DNA of 21,103 bases. Source: a virus. Under the pieces are notes generated by a model. It saw only the letters and a list, made by a program, of their open reading frames with translations, was not told the DNA's origin and made no database searches. Below, piece after piece: positions 13,554-21,103 of the stretch (position 1 is the first letter of the stretch; each line of letters opens with the position of its first letter). The DNA lies in IMG/VR virus record IMGVR_UViG_3300032331_000854, positions 1-21,103 of that record; one strand, given 5' to 3'. The position numbers and the translations under genes were made by a program.

Positions 13554-15554
13554 ATGTTTAACTTAGATCAAATTCAATCTCACTTAAAAAGCCCAGCTGT
13601 TACTCAAGAACAGCTTATTAAATATGTTCAGAACCCTAACGGCCAAGTGCCCTCAGTGTTGGCATTAGCAGAGTTAAAACGACGTGAAGAACTTAAGACT
13701 TCAGCCATGCCTCCACAAGGTGCTCGACCAACTGTAGCTGACCAAGTTGTAGCTAGTGCAGCGCCACAACAAGCTCCACAAGGCATATCAGGTTTAGAAC
13801 TTCCTGAAACAATGTATAACGAAAAGAACTATGCAGGTGGCGGCATCGTAGCGTTTGATAATGGTGGCGATGTTGACCTTACAACACGCAGTCGTTTTGA
13901 TACACTTACTAACGAAGAAAAACAAATTATTGCAGCTCAATATGGCTTAGGTGCTGACTTAGGTAATCGACGTGGTTCTGTAGGTGCTGAATATGCTGGT
14001 ATCGTTAATCAACAAGGTGCCACTGTGCCAAGACTTAGTGAACTTCGTGGTCGTTACATGACTGATGAAGGTAATGAATATAATGCTAGATATATGCCTG
14101 ATGCTAGAGCTTTAAGTGTAGATAGAAATGCAGGTAGAACTTCTCTAGGTGCTGATGTAGCTCCTGGTCCAGATAATCGCATGGGCTTAAGAAGTATTCG
14201 TGGTAGTTACATTACCGATGATGGCACGCGTTATGGTGCAGGCTACAATGTAGATTCCCGTCAAGCATTATTAGAACGAATTAACCAAGAAGGTAATAGC
14301 TTAGGATTAACAGCTTCACCTGATAGCGTAGGTATACGTGGCGCTTACAACTTTGCACATGGCGGCGAAGTTAAACATTATGTAGGCGGAGACTTAGTAC
14401 AATCTAGTGCACCAGCAGAAGACTTAGGTAGTTTATCACTTAGTGATTTAACTCCAGAACAATATAGTCGTTTATCTACAGAACAACTTGCTAACTTACA
14501 ACAGATTGAACGTGACCGTCAAAGACTTGGTAGATTAGGTAAAGGTGCATTGGGCGTTCTTACAGCACCGTATCAAATGGGCGCATACGGATATGAAAAA
14601 TTATTAAATGCTGCAGGGCTTCCTAGAGTAGGTAAAGCATTAGGTATTTATGATCCAGATGTTACAAGTGTTAGAGTGCCTCGTATCGGTATTTCTGATG
14701 TTACTAAACCTATTGATGTGTCTAAAGAAGCTTTAGCTAAAGAAGTAGCACAAAATGCAAAAGATAAAAAACTAACTCCTAAACCAGAAGCACAGCCGGA
14801 AGCACCTAAGTCTAAAAACTTACCCGCTGATGTAGGCTTTACTGGTATTCAGTCTGAAAAGATTAAAGGTATTGGCGAGTACGCTAAAGAATTAGAAGAC
14901 TATGTAGGCCCAGATAAATCTAGAGAAAGTCGTGATGCACGTCTTGTTAAAATGGAAGCACGTGCTAAAGACATGGAAGACAAGAATGCGGGTATGTCTA
15001 TGCTTACAGCAGGTCTTGATATCGCTGGTGGTACTTCTCCATATGCTTTAGTTAACTTAGCACGTGGTAAATCAGGAGTTGAACAATATCAAAAAACACA
15101 AGACAAATTGGCTGACCTTGAAGAGAAACGTTATGCACTTATTACTGAGGCTGAAAAAGCAGATAGACAAGAGAAACTTGCCTTTGCTAAATATGGTGCT
15201 GATACTAAACAAACTAAAGAAGCTCAAGCTCATACAGAAAAAATGCAAAACAATCTTCTTAAGAATCAATGGGCTATTGCCAAATACAATAATGATATTG
15301 AATTAATTAAAGCTAGTGCTAAAGGCAATTTAGATGCAAATCAAACCTTTACGGCTAAACAAAAACTTTTAGATTCAGATGATTATACTAAATGGGAAGC
15401 AGCGCTGGTAGATAAATATGGGGAATCAGTTTTAAATACTCCTGAATTTGCAAATGCAAGGGAAAAATGGTTAAATGATACAGTTGCTATTAGAGCTACG
15501 ACTAGAACTCCGGCGGCTAATACAAGTGGATACACAATAACCCCACGCTCATAA
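13554..15554 (+). CDS. Large internal virion protein
   Basis: 666 residues. The N-terminal domain (FNLDQIQSHLKSP, then PSVLALAELKRREELK, about residues 33-50) is a conserved opening of phage internal proteins. YAGGGIVAFDNGG (93-105) and FAHGGEVKHYVGG (267-279) are two copies of a recurring Gly signature. Residues 165-180 and 216-231 are related repeats of the form RG-x-Y-x-TD-x-G-x-x-Y. The C-terminal third has GLDIAGGTSPYALVNLARG (487-505), another conserved segment, then a long charged helix (510-590) likely forming coiled coil. AGGGGAA at 13544-13550 is a strong ribosome site. Possibly the gp15-like partner of the giant protein that follows; inferred from order. Confidence 0.62.
   Translation: MFNLDQIQSHLKSPAVTQEQLIKYVQNPNGQVPSVLALAELKRREELKTSAMPPQGARPTVADQVVASAAPQQAPQGISGLELPETMYNEKNYAGGGIVAFDNGGDVDLTTRSRFDTLTNEEKQIIAAQYGLGADLGNRRGSVGAEYAGIVNQQGATVPRLSELRGRYMTDEGNEYNARYMPDARALSVDRNAGRTSLGADVAPGPDNRMGLRSIRGSYITDDGTRYGAGYNVDSRQALLERINQEGNSLGLTASPDSVGIRGAYNFAHGGEVKHYVGGDLVQSSAPAEDLGSLSLSDLTPEQYSRLSTEQLANLQQIERDRQRLGRLGKGALGVLTAPYQMGAYGYEKLLNAAGLPRVGKALGIYDPDVTSVRVPRIGISDVTKPIDVSKEALAKEVAQNAKDKKLTPKPEAQPEAPKSKNLPADVGFTGIQSEKIKGIGEYAKELEDYVGPDKSRESRDARLVKMEARAKDMEDKNAGMSMLTAGLDIAGGTSPYALVNLARGKSGVEQYQKTQDKLADLEEKRYALITEAEKADRQEKLAFAKYGADTKQTKEAQAHTEKMQNNLLKNQWAIAKYNNDIELIKASAKGNLDANQTFTAKQKLLDSDDYTKWEAALVDKYGESVLNTPEFANAREKWLNDTVAIRATTRTPAANTSGYTITPRS
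14046..14246 (+). repeat. Internal duplication, 51-residue period
   Basis: Residues 165-180 (RGRYMTDEGNEYNARY) and 216-231 (RGSYITDDGTRYGAGY) of the 13554-15554 protein share 9 of 16 positions and lie 51 residues apart. This suggests a duplicated beta-hairpin unit with an Arg-Gly start and a T-D-(E/D)-G turn. Confidence 0.5.
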
Positions 15555-15555
15555 C

Positions 15556-18500
15556 ATGGCAAAATTTACAGTCTCTACGCCTGACGGGTCAAAGTATGAC
15601 ATTGAAGCCCCTGAAGGCGCAACGCAACAAGATGTTATCCAACAAGTAGCCCAATATCACGAGGCTAATAAAGAATTACCCCGCAACTATACTTTAGGTG
15701 AAACTGTATCTAAAGGCATTACTCGTGGTGCTAAACAAATTGGGTCTGCTTTATTTGATGTTCTTCCTGCTATGGCCGCTAGTGCTGTTGGTGCTAAAGA
15801 CTATGCTGCACGTCAAATGGAAGAAGCACGACAAACTCAAGAAGAAATTAATCAAAAATACGCTCCTGAATTTAAATCATATAAAGATGTACATGGCGTA
15901 GGCCAAGGTCTTAAATTTGGTTTAGAGACTGTATCAGAACAAATTCCTAACATAGCTACTATGTTAATCCCTGGGGGTGTAGGCGGCGCATTAGCTAGAC
16001 GTGGTGTTGTAGCTGGTGCTGAAAAAGCTGCTGCTGCGGCAGGTGCTAGTGAAGCTGAAACATTACTTGCAAGACAAGCTGCGTTACAAACGGCGGCTGC
16101 TAGACAACAAGTAGGTCAAAACGTAGGTATTTATCTTGGCTCCTTTTCTCAAAACGCTCCTGAAGTATTCCAAAACATTTACGACGAAACAGGTAAATTA
16201 GAGCCTGGTGCTGCATTGTTATTTGGATCAGTTAGCGCCGCGTTAGATTCTGCGTTACCTGCGTCTATCATGCGTAAACTTACTGGGCCTGCTAAAATAG
16301 GCTTAGTTGAAAAGGTACTAGAGAAGTCTGGTATGCAACCTGGTTTGCTTCGTAAGATAGCTGCAGCTGCCCCTGAGTCCGTAGCTATGGAAGGTTTAAC
16401 TGAGGGCGCTCAAGAAGCAATTAGCTTAGCCGCTGAGAAATTTGTAGATAAGAACAAACAAATATTTGATTCAAAAGGTTGGAACCGCATAGTAGAATCT
16501 AGTATACGTGGGGCGATTGCTGGTGGCGTATTTGGTACAGCAACTGGTGCAGTCGAAGGACTAACAAAGAAACCTGTTCCCTCTCCTCAATTAGAACAAC
16601 AAGAATTATCAGGTAGAGACCAAGCGCTACAAGGTGCTGCCGTGATTGACCAAGATTTTACTAGCGCACTTGGTGTAGCACCGAACGCTGGGTTCTTAGC
16701 AGGTGTTAAAGGATTAGAAATAAACCAAGAGAATGCTCCTAAGATTAGAGCTGCGTTGATGCAGTATCAAGGTGATGACGCGGTTAAACAAAATATTTTA
16801 AAGGTCTTAGAACGACCTGAACTTAAACTAGGTGCTGATGTCACGGATATTAAGAAAGAGGCAGAAGATGGATCAACTGACACAACAAGAGATAGAGGCG
16901 CTATTCAGGTATCTGGAAAACCCGATGAGTCACGACTTCCCGGAGGAGCTGAAAAAAGTGTCGGAGCTGGAACTATTAGGGATACAACTAATGCTGCAGA
17001 ATCTACTGGAGGAAAAGCGACACAGCCAGATACACTAACGCAAAATATAATTAATGCGTGGCATGGTTTAAGTAGAACTAGCTGGAATGATTTAACTCCA
17101 CAAGACCAAGCCCTTGTTACAGATGCGTACAATAATAAAGCACTTGACGAAGACATCGTTGATGAAATAGATCAAGGTTATAGCGAATACGCTAAACAAG
17201 AAGCTCCTCTTAAAACAGAACATACTACCGAGTCAGTAACAAAAGGGCTCTATAATAAAATAGGTAATAGCATCATCAAAGCTATTAATCGGGGCGAAGT
17301 TAAAATATTAAACGATGTTAAAGAAGCTCCAGAAGGCGTTACTATTCCAGAAGATTCTCCTGCGTTTTATCATAAAGGTATTGCATATCTTGTTGCCAAT
17401 CGTATGGATCCTGATACGGCACACTCATACTTACTACATGAAACTGGATTCCATTATGGGTTAGAAGGCATGCTAGGTAAAAATGCATTCCGTGATATTT
17501 TACGTGGTGTCAACCGTCTTAATAAAATAGATCCATTAGTTACACAGTCTCATGACTTTGTTCAACGTAAATATAAAAATTTAAAAGTAGGTAGTGACCA
17601 ATACTTAAAAGAAGTTGCAGCTAAGTTAGGTGAACTTTCTCCTAATCATAATCTATGGCGCAAGATGGTAGCTGCGGTTAAATCCTTCTTGATTAAAAAA
17701 GGTTTATACAATCCTAATACAATTACTGCACAAGACATACAAGATGTAATCAATCGTTCACTACGTCAATCATTGGCAGGCAAGGTTAAACCAGCTCAAG
17801 TCTCTACTAAAACAGAATTTGCTAAGGCATCACTTGGTGCTGTAGATGAACCTGGTGCTAGAAAGTTAATAGACTCTGTAGGCAAAGTTTATAAATCATT
17901 ACCTGTATATAATTCTCAAATTGGAAAAGAAGTCCAAAATATTTATTCCAAAATGCCAGATCAATTAAGAGCTATTGGTTTATCATTTTTATCCTTACCT
18001 CAAAAGATTGATTTGTATGCAGATAAATTACCGGCGCTTAAGTCATTACTTCAAGCTTTAGAATTACGCGCAAGTGACTCAGATAAGTATCGTCAACAAG
18101 TTGACTTAATAGTTCATGATGGTATTGACCTTCTTAAAAAATATCCTCAAGCAACTATTGAGAAATTTAATAGAGTAGGTACCGCTCTCTCTGCAAGATT
18201 AATTGATCCTAGATTAACTGAAAAACAACAGCAAAATTGGGATCCACAACTTATGGCTGAGTGGAATAGTTTGCCTGCAGAATTAACAAGTAAAGAAATT
18301 ATTGGCAATAAAACTGTAAAAAGATTTATCAATGGCGTAGACACAGATGTAAAAGTGCCTATCTATAGAGGCCTAGCATATAACATAGCTACTCAGTACG
18401 AACAGTATCGCCTAGATATGATTGCCCGTATTGAACAACTATCCCCTGATTTTGCAAAAAAATTAAGAGATCGTTTTGAAAAAGAAAGAATTTCATTCTA

Positions 18501-20637
18501 CTTGCCATTAAGACGTAAAGGTATTTATCGTTTGTCTTATAACGACGGATCAGAACGAGTTGTTAGACATTTTGAATCCCCTGCAGAATTAGAAAGAGCT
18601 AAACAACAAATTGAATCTAAAGGTGCTACTGACGTATCTAGCAGCATACTTACTAGGGAAATTAATTATAAAGACACACCTCCATTAGGTTTCGTTAAAG
18701 AGATTATTGATGTTCTTGATAAACAAATTATAGTAGCTGAAAATGATGTAGAAGCTAAAGCTCATAAAGAATCACTAATTAACGAAGTTTATAGAACATA
18801 TTTAGATTTATTTCCAGACGAATCCATACGCCAACAAATGAGAGAACGTACTGGTGTGGCTGGATATATAGAAGATATTGTAGGCGGCTTCGCTGATACT
18901 GGAGCTAAATTAGCTAATCAATTATCTAATCTTGAACATCGTCCTAAAATTGATGCTGCATTCAAAGATTTAAAAGACCAAGAAAAAGAATACATTAATG
19001 GTAACCCTTTAAAAAATATAGCCCCTCATACTGATTTAGGTGAGAACGCTGCAATCACTCAAGTGGTGCAAGACTTAATTAATCAAAAGAAATTCTTAGA
19101 CAACCCTGTAGCTAATAGCTTATCTGCTCGATTAAGCTGGGTAAGTTATATTTGGAATATTGCAGGTAATATATCTTCGGCACTTGTTAACTTAACTCAA
19201 GTTCCTATGGTTGTATTCCCTATGTTAAGCGGTGAATATAGTTGGAGTGAAGCTTATAGTGCCATGCAAAATGCTTATAGCATGTATTTTAAAGGCGGAT
19301 TATTCAACGATAATAATAGAAGATTCTTACCTGACCATACGTTTGGGGCTAATTTAAAAAAGGGCGATAAATACTACGACTTATATCAAGCGGCTATTAA
19401 TCGTACGGCTATACGTCGTGGTGTTGGATATGAATTAACTGAATTAAGAAATAGATCTGCTGAAGACTTTACTGGGGTTAGATCTAAAATCGAAACAGGT
19501 TTAGGATGGATGTTCCAAAACTCTGAACGCATGAATAGAGAAGTTACTCTTATTGCTGCATATGATCTTGCTATAAAACGAGGATTAAGTTCTGAAGCTG
19601 CAATTAACAAAGCTATTGACCTTACTGTACGAGCTCACTCTCATGCATTATCTGAAGCTGGTCCTAAAATGTTCCAAGATGGATTCGGTAAAGTAGCGTT
19701 CACATTTAAACGTTTTGCCCAAACACAGATTTATAATACGGCACGTTTATTTCACTTAGCATTTAAAGATGCTGACTTAGAAACTAGACAAGTAGCACGT
19801 AAACAATTACTTGGTATTATGGGTATGACTTACATGTTCTCTGGTTTACAAGGCCTTCCACTTTACGGCGCATTAAATATGTTATCGACTGCAATAGCAG
19901 CTATGTTTGGGGATGACGAACCTTACGACTTTGATGAAGAAGTACGAGAAATATTTGGAGACCTTGGATACAAAGGTGTTCTTAATAAAGCATTAAATGT
20001 AGACATCGCCTCAAGAACTGGCTTTAATGGTATGGTATGGAGAGACGATCCTAGACGATTATCTGAAGTTGGTTTCTCATCATACTTTGCTGAACACTTC
20101 TTTGGCCCTGCTTATCAAGCGCTACTTGTTAATCCTGAACGTGCAGGTAAACTATTTAGTGAGGGTCAAACAGAAAGAGCTATTGAAGCAATTATGCCGT
20201 CATTTATTAGGAACGGGATGAAAGGTATTAGATATGCTACTGAAGGTGCCATGACTACTAATGGCGTCAAAGTAATTGATGACCCTAATGTTTATAATAA
20301 CTTTATGCAAATTTGGGGATTCACTAACGCGGACTTAGCAGAAGCTTATGCTCGTGCGGGTGCTATGAAAAAAGGTGAGAAGAAATTACATGATATGAAA
20401 GCTGGTTTATTAGATACTTACTATTTAGCTAAATCTAGTGGGGACACAAGTGGCGCTCAAGACATTAAAAAGAAAATAAATGACTTTAACAAAATTGTAC
20501 CTGCTGGTTTTAGAATTACTGGAGACAGTCTAGCTAGATCTGCAAGAGGCCATGAGTCACGCAATAGAAAAACTATTGATGGTGTTTACATAGATAAGAA
20601 ACTAAAGAACTATATACAAAAAGAATTAGGGGCTTAG
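15556..20637 (+). CDS. Giant internal virion / ejection protein with zincin-like and LPD38-like segments
   Basis: 1693 residues, the largest and last gene of the late operon. Residues 1-40 (FTVSTPDGSKYDIEAPEGAT) form a small N-terminal domain shared by many phage virion proteins. A hydrophobic segment follows at 130-146. Residues 437-500 are a polar disordered linker. At 626-635 LLHETGFHYG carries the HExxxH motif seen in zincin-like domains of large polyvalent phage proteins (H628, E629, H633). Around 1190-1230 LSWVSYIWNIAGNISSALVN and NLTQVPMVVFPML resemble large polyvalent domain 38. A second hydrophobic stretch covers about 1424-1453. It likely travels with the DNA into the cell envelope, like T7 gp16, but no transglycosylase motif was seen. 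The start (TAACATG) lacks a Shine-Dalgarno, so coupling is probable. Confidence 0.7.
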   Translation: MAKFTVSTPDGSKYDIEAPEGATQQDVIQQVAQYHEANKELPRNYTLGETVSKGITRGAKQIGSALFDVLPAMAASAVGAKDYAARQMEEARQTQEEINQKYAPEFKSYKDVHGVGQGLKFGLETVSEQIPNIATMLIPGGVGGALARRGVVAGAEKAAAAAGASEAETLLARQAALQTAAARQQVGQNVGIYLGSFSQNAPEVFQNIYDETGKLEPGAALLFGSVSAALDSALPASIMRKLTGPAKIGLVEKVLEKSGMQPGLLRKIAAAAPESVAMEGLTEGAQEAISLAAEKFVDKNKQIFDSKGWNRIVESSIRGAIAGGVFGTATGAVEGLTKKPVPSPQLEQQELSGRDQALQGAAVIDQDFTSALGVAPNAGFLAGVKGLEINQENAPKIRAALMQYQGDDAVKQNILKVLERPELKLGADVTDIKKEAEDGSTDTTRDRGAIQVSGKPDESRLPGGAEKSVGAGTIRDTTNAAESTGGKATQPDTLTQNIINAWHGLSRTSWNDLTPQDQALVTDAYNNKALDEDIVDEIDQGYSEYAKQEAPLKTEHTTESVTKGLYNKIGNSIIKAINRGEVKILNDVKEAPEGVTIPEDSPAFYHKGIAYLVANRMDPDTAHSYLLHETGFHYGLEGMLGKNAFRDILRGVNRLNKIDPLVTQSHDFVQRKYKNLKVGSDQYLKEVAAKLGELSPNHNLWRKMVAAVKSFLIKKGLYNPNTITAQDIQDVINRSLRQSLAGKVKPAQVSTKTEFAKASLGAVDEPGARKLIDSVGKVYKSLPVYNSQIGKEVQNIYSKMPDQLRAIGLSFLSLPQKIDLYADKLPALKSLLQALELRASDSDKYRQQVDLIVHDGIDLLKKYPQATIEKFNRVGTALSARLIDPRLTEKQQQNWDPQLMAEWNSLPAELTSKEIIGNKTVKRFINGVDTDVKVPIYRGLAYNIATQYEQYRLDMIARIEQLSPDFAKKLRDRFEKERISFYLPLRRKGIYRLSYNDGSERVVRHFESPAELERAKQQIESKGATDVSSSILTREINYKDTPPLGFVKEIIDVLDKQIIVAENDVEAKAHKESLINEVYRTYLDLFPDESIRQQMRERTGVAGYIEDIVGGFADTGAKLANQLSNLEHRPKIDAAFKDLKDQEKEYINGNPLKNIAPHTDLGENAAITQVVQDLINQKKFLDNPVANSLSARLSWVSYIWNIAGNISSALVNLTQVPMVVFPMLSGEYSWSEAYSAMQNAYSMYFKGGLFNDNNRRFLPDHTFGANLKKGDKYYDLYQAAINRTAIRRGVGYELTELRNRSAEDFTGVRSKIETGLGWMFQNSERMNREVTLIAAYDLAIKRGLSSEAAINKAIDLTVRAHSHALSEAGPKMFQDGFGKVAFTFKRFAQTQIYNTARLFHLAFKDADLETRQVARKQLLGIMGMTYMFSGLQGLPLYGALNMLSTAIAAMFGDDEPYDFDEEVREIFGDLGYKGVLNKALNVDIASRTGFNGMVWRDDPRRLSEVGFSSYFAEHFFGPAYQALLVNPERAGKLFSEGQTERAIEAIMPSFIRNGMKGIRYATEGAMTTNGVKVIDDPNVYNNFMQIWGFTNADLAEAYARAGAMKKGEKKLHDMKAGLLDTYYLAKSSGDTSGAQDIKKKINDFNKIVPAGFRITGDSLARSARGHESRNRKTIDGVYIDKKLKNYIQKELGA
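16868..17038 (+). CDS. Candidate overprinted small gene inside the giant ejection protein
   Basis: A 56-codon frame, +1 relative to the host gene, starts at ATG 16868 with GAGG at 16858-16861 six bases upstream and ends with TAA at 17036. The product (MDQLTQQEIEALFRYLENP, then ELKKVSELELLGIQLMLQNL, then LEEKRHSQIH) is charged and amphipathic, like a compact two- or three-helix protein. The host frame here encodes only a low-complexity polar linker. The DNA is locally G/C-rich (32 of 60 in 16921-16980, against 23 of 60 in 19501-19560). GTG 16832 and ATG 16838 are alternative longer starts. No family is recognised. It could instead be a relic of a frameshifted ancestral segment, or chance. Confidence 0.33.
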   Translation: MDQLTQQEIEALFRYLENPMSHDFPEELKKVSELELLGIQLMLQNLLEEKRHSQIH

Positions 20638-20660
20638 TTACTTAATTCGCCAAGCCCTAA
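20626..20660. terminator. Inverted repeat across the convergent stops, possible two-way terminator
   Basis: Arms at 20626-20635 and 20652-20660 pair over nine base pairs with one bulged G, with a 16-base loop (20636-20651). The hairpin spans both stop codons of the converging genes, the right place for a shared terminator. No T-run follows on either strand, so an intrinsic terminator is not proven. Confidence 0.3.
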
Positions 20661-20793
20661 CTCCTAGGCATCCGTCTTTCTCAGTTACAAAAGCTTTAGC
20701 CACACATCCTGCACGCTTAGCGCCAGTCTCGATTGCATAAATAATAGGCGAAGGCTTTAAGGTGGGGACAAAGAAACTATCCCCAACACTCAT
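20638..20793 (-). CDS. Small conserved phage protein (MSVGDSFFVP type)
   Basis: 51 residues from the ATG at 20793: MSVGDSFFVPTLKPSPI, then AKRAGCVAKAFVTEKDG, ending GVRAWRIK. The pattern V-G-D-S-F-F-V-P ... G-V-R-x-W-R-I is a small phage protein family frequently encoded in early or replication regions; I know no proven function. The frame stays open upstream to 20841 and reads SKLNEPEWIFPFEAMSVGDS. In relatives an aromatic-P-F/W-E segment precedes the Met, so the true start is probably further upstream, at CTG 20838 or ATT 20841. GGAG sits 4-7 bases before these, whereas the ATG has only a weak site. The stop touches the late operon's stop with no gap. Confidence 0.6.
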   Translation of the reverse strand: MSVGDSFFVPTLKPSPIIYAIETGAKRAGCVAKAFVTEKDGCLGVRAWRIK

Positions 20794-20830
20794 TGCTTCA
20801 AATGGAAATATCCATTCCGGCTCGTTAAGC

Positions 20831-21103
20831 TTACTCAGAATCTATCTCCGGTAATACGTCTTTAGGTAATGTATTTAAGTCAATCTTATATACACGAGTC
20901 GCAGTTTTAGTAATGTCTTTCCATCCTGCATTCATACGTTTAACAACTCCTCTACCAGCTTCAACTTTAATACCTAGTCCATTTACTTGGAACAAGAATT
21001 CTTTTGTACTAATAAGCATTTCACTTAAGTACTTATCAAATTCTGTTTTAGAAATCCACATAGTATGTTCATCGTTTTCTACTCGGATAACAAATGCAGT
21101 ACG
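20831..21103 (-). CDS. Unknown small phage protein, 5' truncated by the window edge
   Basis: 90 residues are visible and the frame is open to the last base, so the beginning lies outside the window; the ATG at 21061 has no ribosome site and is probably internal. The sequence alternates charged helices and strands (WISKTEFDKYLSEMLISTK, FLFQVNGLGIKVEAGRG, YKIDLNTLPKDVLPEIDSE) and contains no motif I can name. It ends at 20831, overlapping the upstream in-frame extension of the next gene by up to 11 bases, so the two are probably in one - strand operon. It presumably belongs to the early or regulatory half of the phage genome. Confidence 0.5.
   Translation of the reverse strand, partial: RTAFVIRVENDEHTMWISKTEFDKYLSEMLISTKEFLFQVNGLGIKVEAGRGVVKRMNAGWKDITKTATRVYKIDLNTLPKDVLPEIDSE

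Noticed and set aside
15064-15306. Overlapping frames on both strands inside the 13554 gene
   Set aside because: Both are compositional shadows of the charged coiled-coil region; the sense frame explains the DNA.
15698-15901. Leu/Lys-rich, membrane-like frame inside the giant gene
   Set aside because: Leu/Lys bias is what the alternate frame of AT-rich Gln/Ala/Lys codons yields. The host frame is well formed here, and no good ribosome site was seen.
21059-21061. ATG as start of the last - strand gene
   Set aside because: The frame continues to the window edge with coding-like sequence, and no Shine-Dalgarno precedes this ATG.

Overview
The window looks like part of the late, virion-building region of a tailed double-stranded DNA phage (Caudoviricetes). 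A podovirus-like phage of a Gram-negative, probably aquatic, host is the best guess. That guess rests on the gene content: a block of internal virion (ejection-type) proteins ending in a 1693-residue giant, short collar-type tail fibre genes, a GTA-type three-segment holin with a GH24 endolysin, and small conserved proteins that I associate with aquatic phages. Terminase, portal, major capsid, polymerase and integrase are not in this stretch, so life style and exact taxon cannot be read from it.

Layout. Bases 1-20637 form one gene-dense array on the + strand. Its largest non-coding gap is under 50 bases and many stops and starts overlap (ATGA, TAATG). It runs as follows: a truncated DUF115/MptE-like gene (1-471); three virion surface or tail genes, including a protein with 14 tandem 22-residue repeats and a SHTH-type tail fibre (473-3229); a very AT-rich accessory block with four 2-oxoglutarate/Fe(II) oxygenase genes and a SAM methyltransferase, interrupted by a four-cysteine protein and a tail assembly chaperone-like gene (3241-6934); a lysis cassette of a membrane/coiled-coil protein, holin and endolysin (6944-8151); a 646-residue structural protein plus a small protein that carries the repeat motif of the earlier repeat gene (8151-10453); and five internal virion protein genes (10497-20637). 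At 20638 the strand switches. Two small genes on the - strand run toward the late operon and belong to another module, one of them cut by the window edge.

How it fits together. The structural genes supply the tail tip and fibres and the proteins carried inside the head and ejected with DNA. The lysis genes release progeny. The oxygenases and methyltransferase are accessory enzymes placed directly between fibre, chaperone and lysis genes, so they may modify virion or host-surface proteins or metabolites; this is inference. The two most unusual points are the dense oxygenase cluster and a protein-like open frame with its own Shine-Dalgarno embedded in the disordered linker of the giant ejection protein (16868-17038). 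No tRNA, CRISPR array, insertion sequence or convincing promoter was seen.
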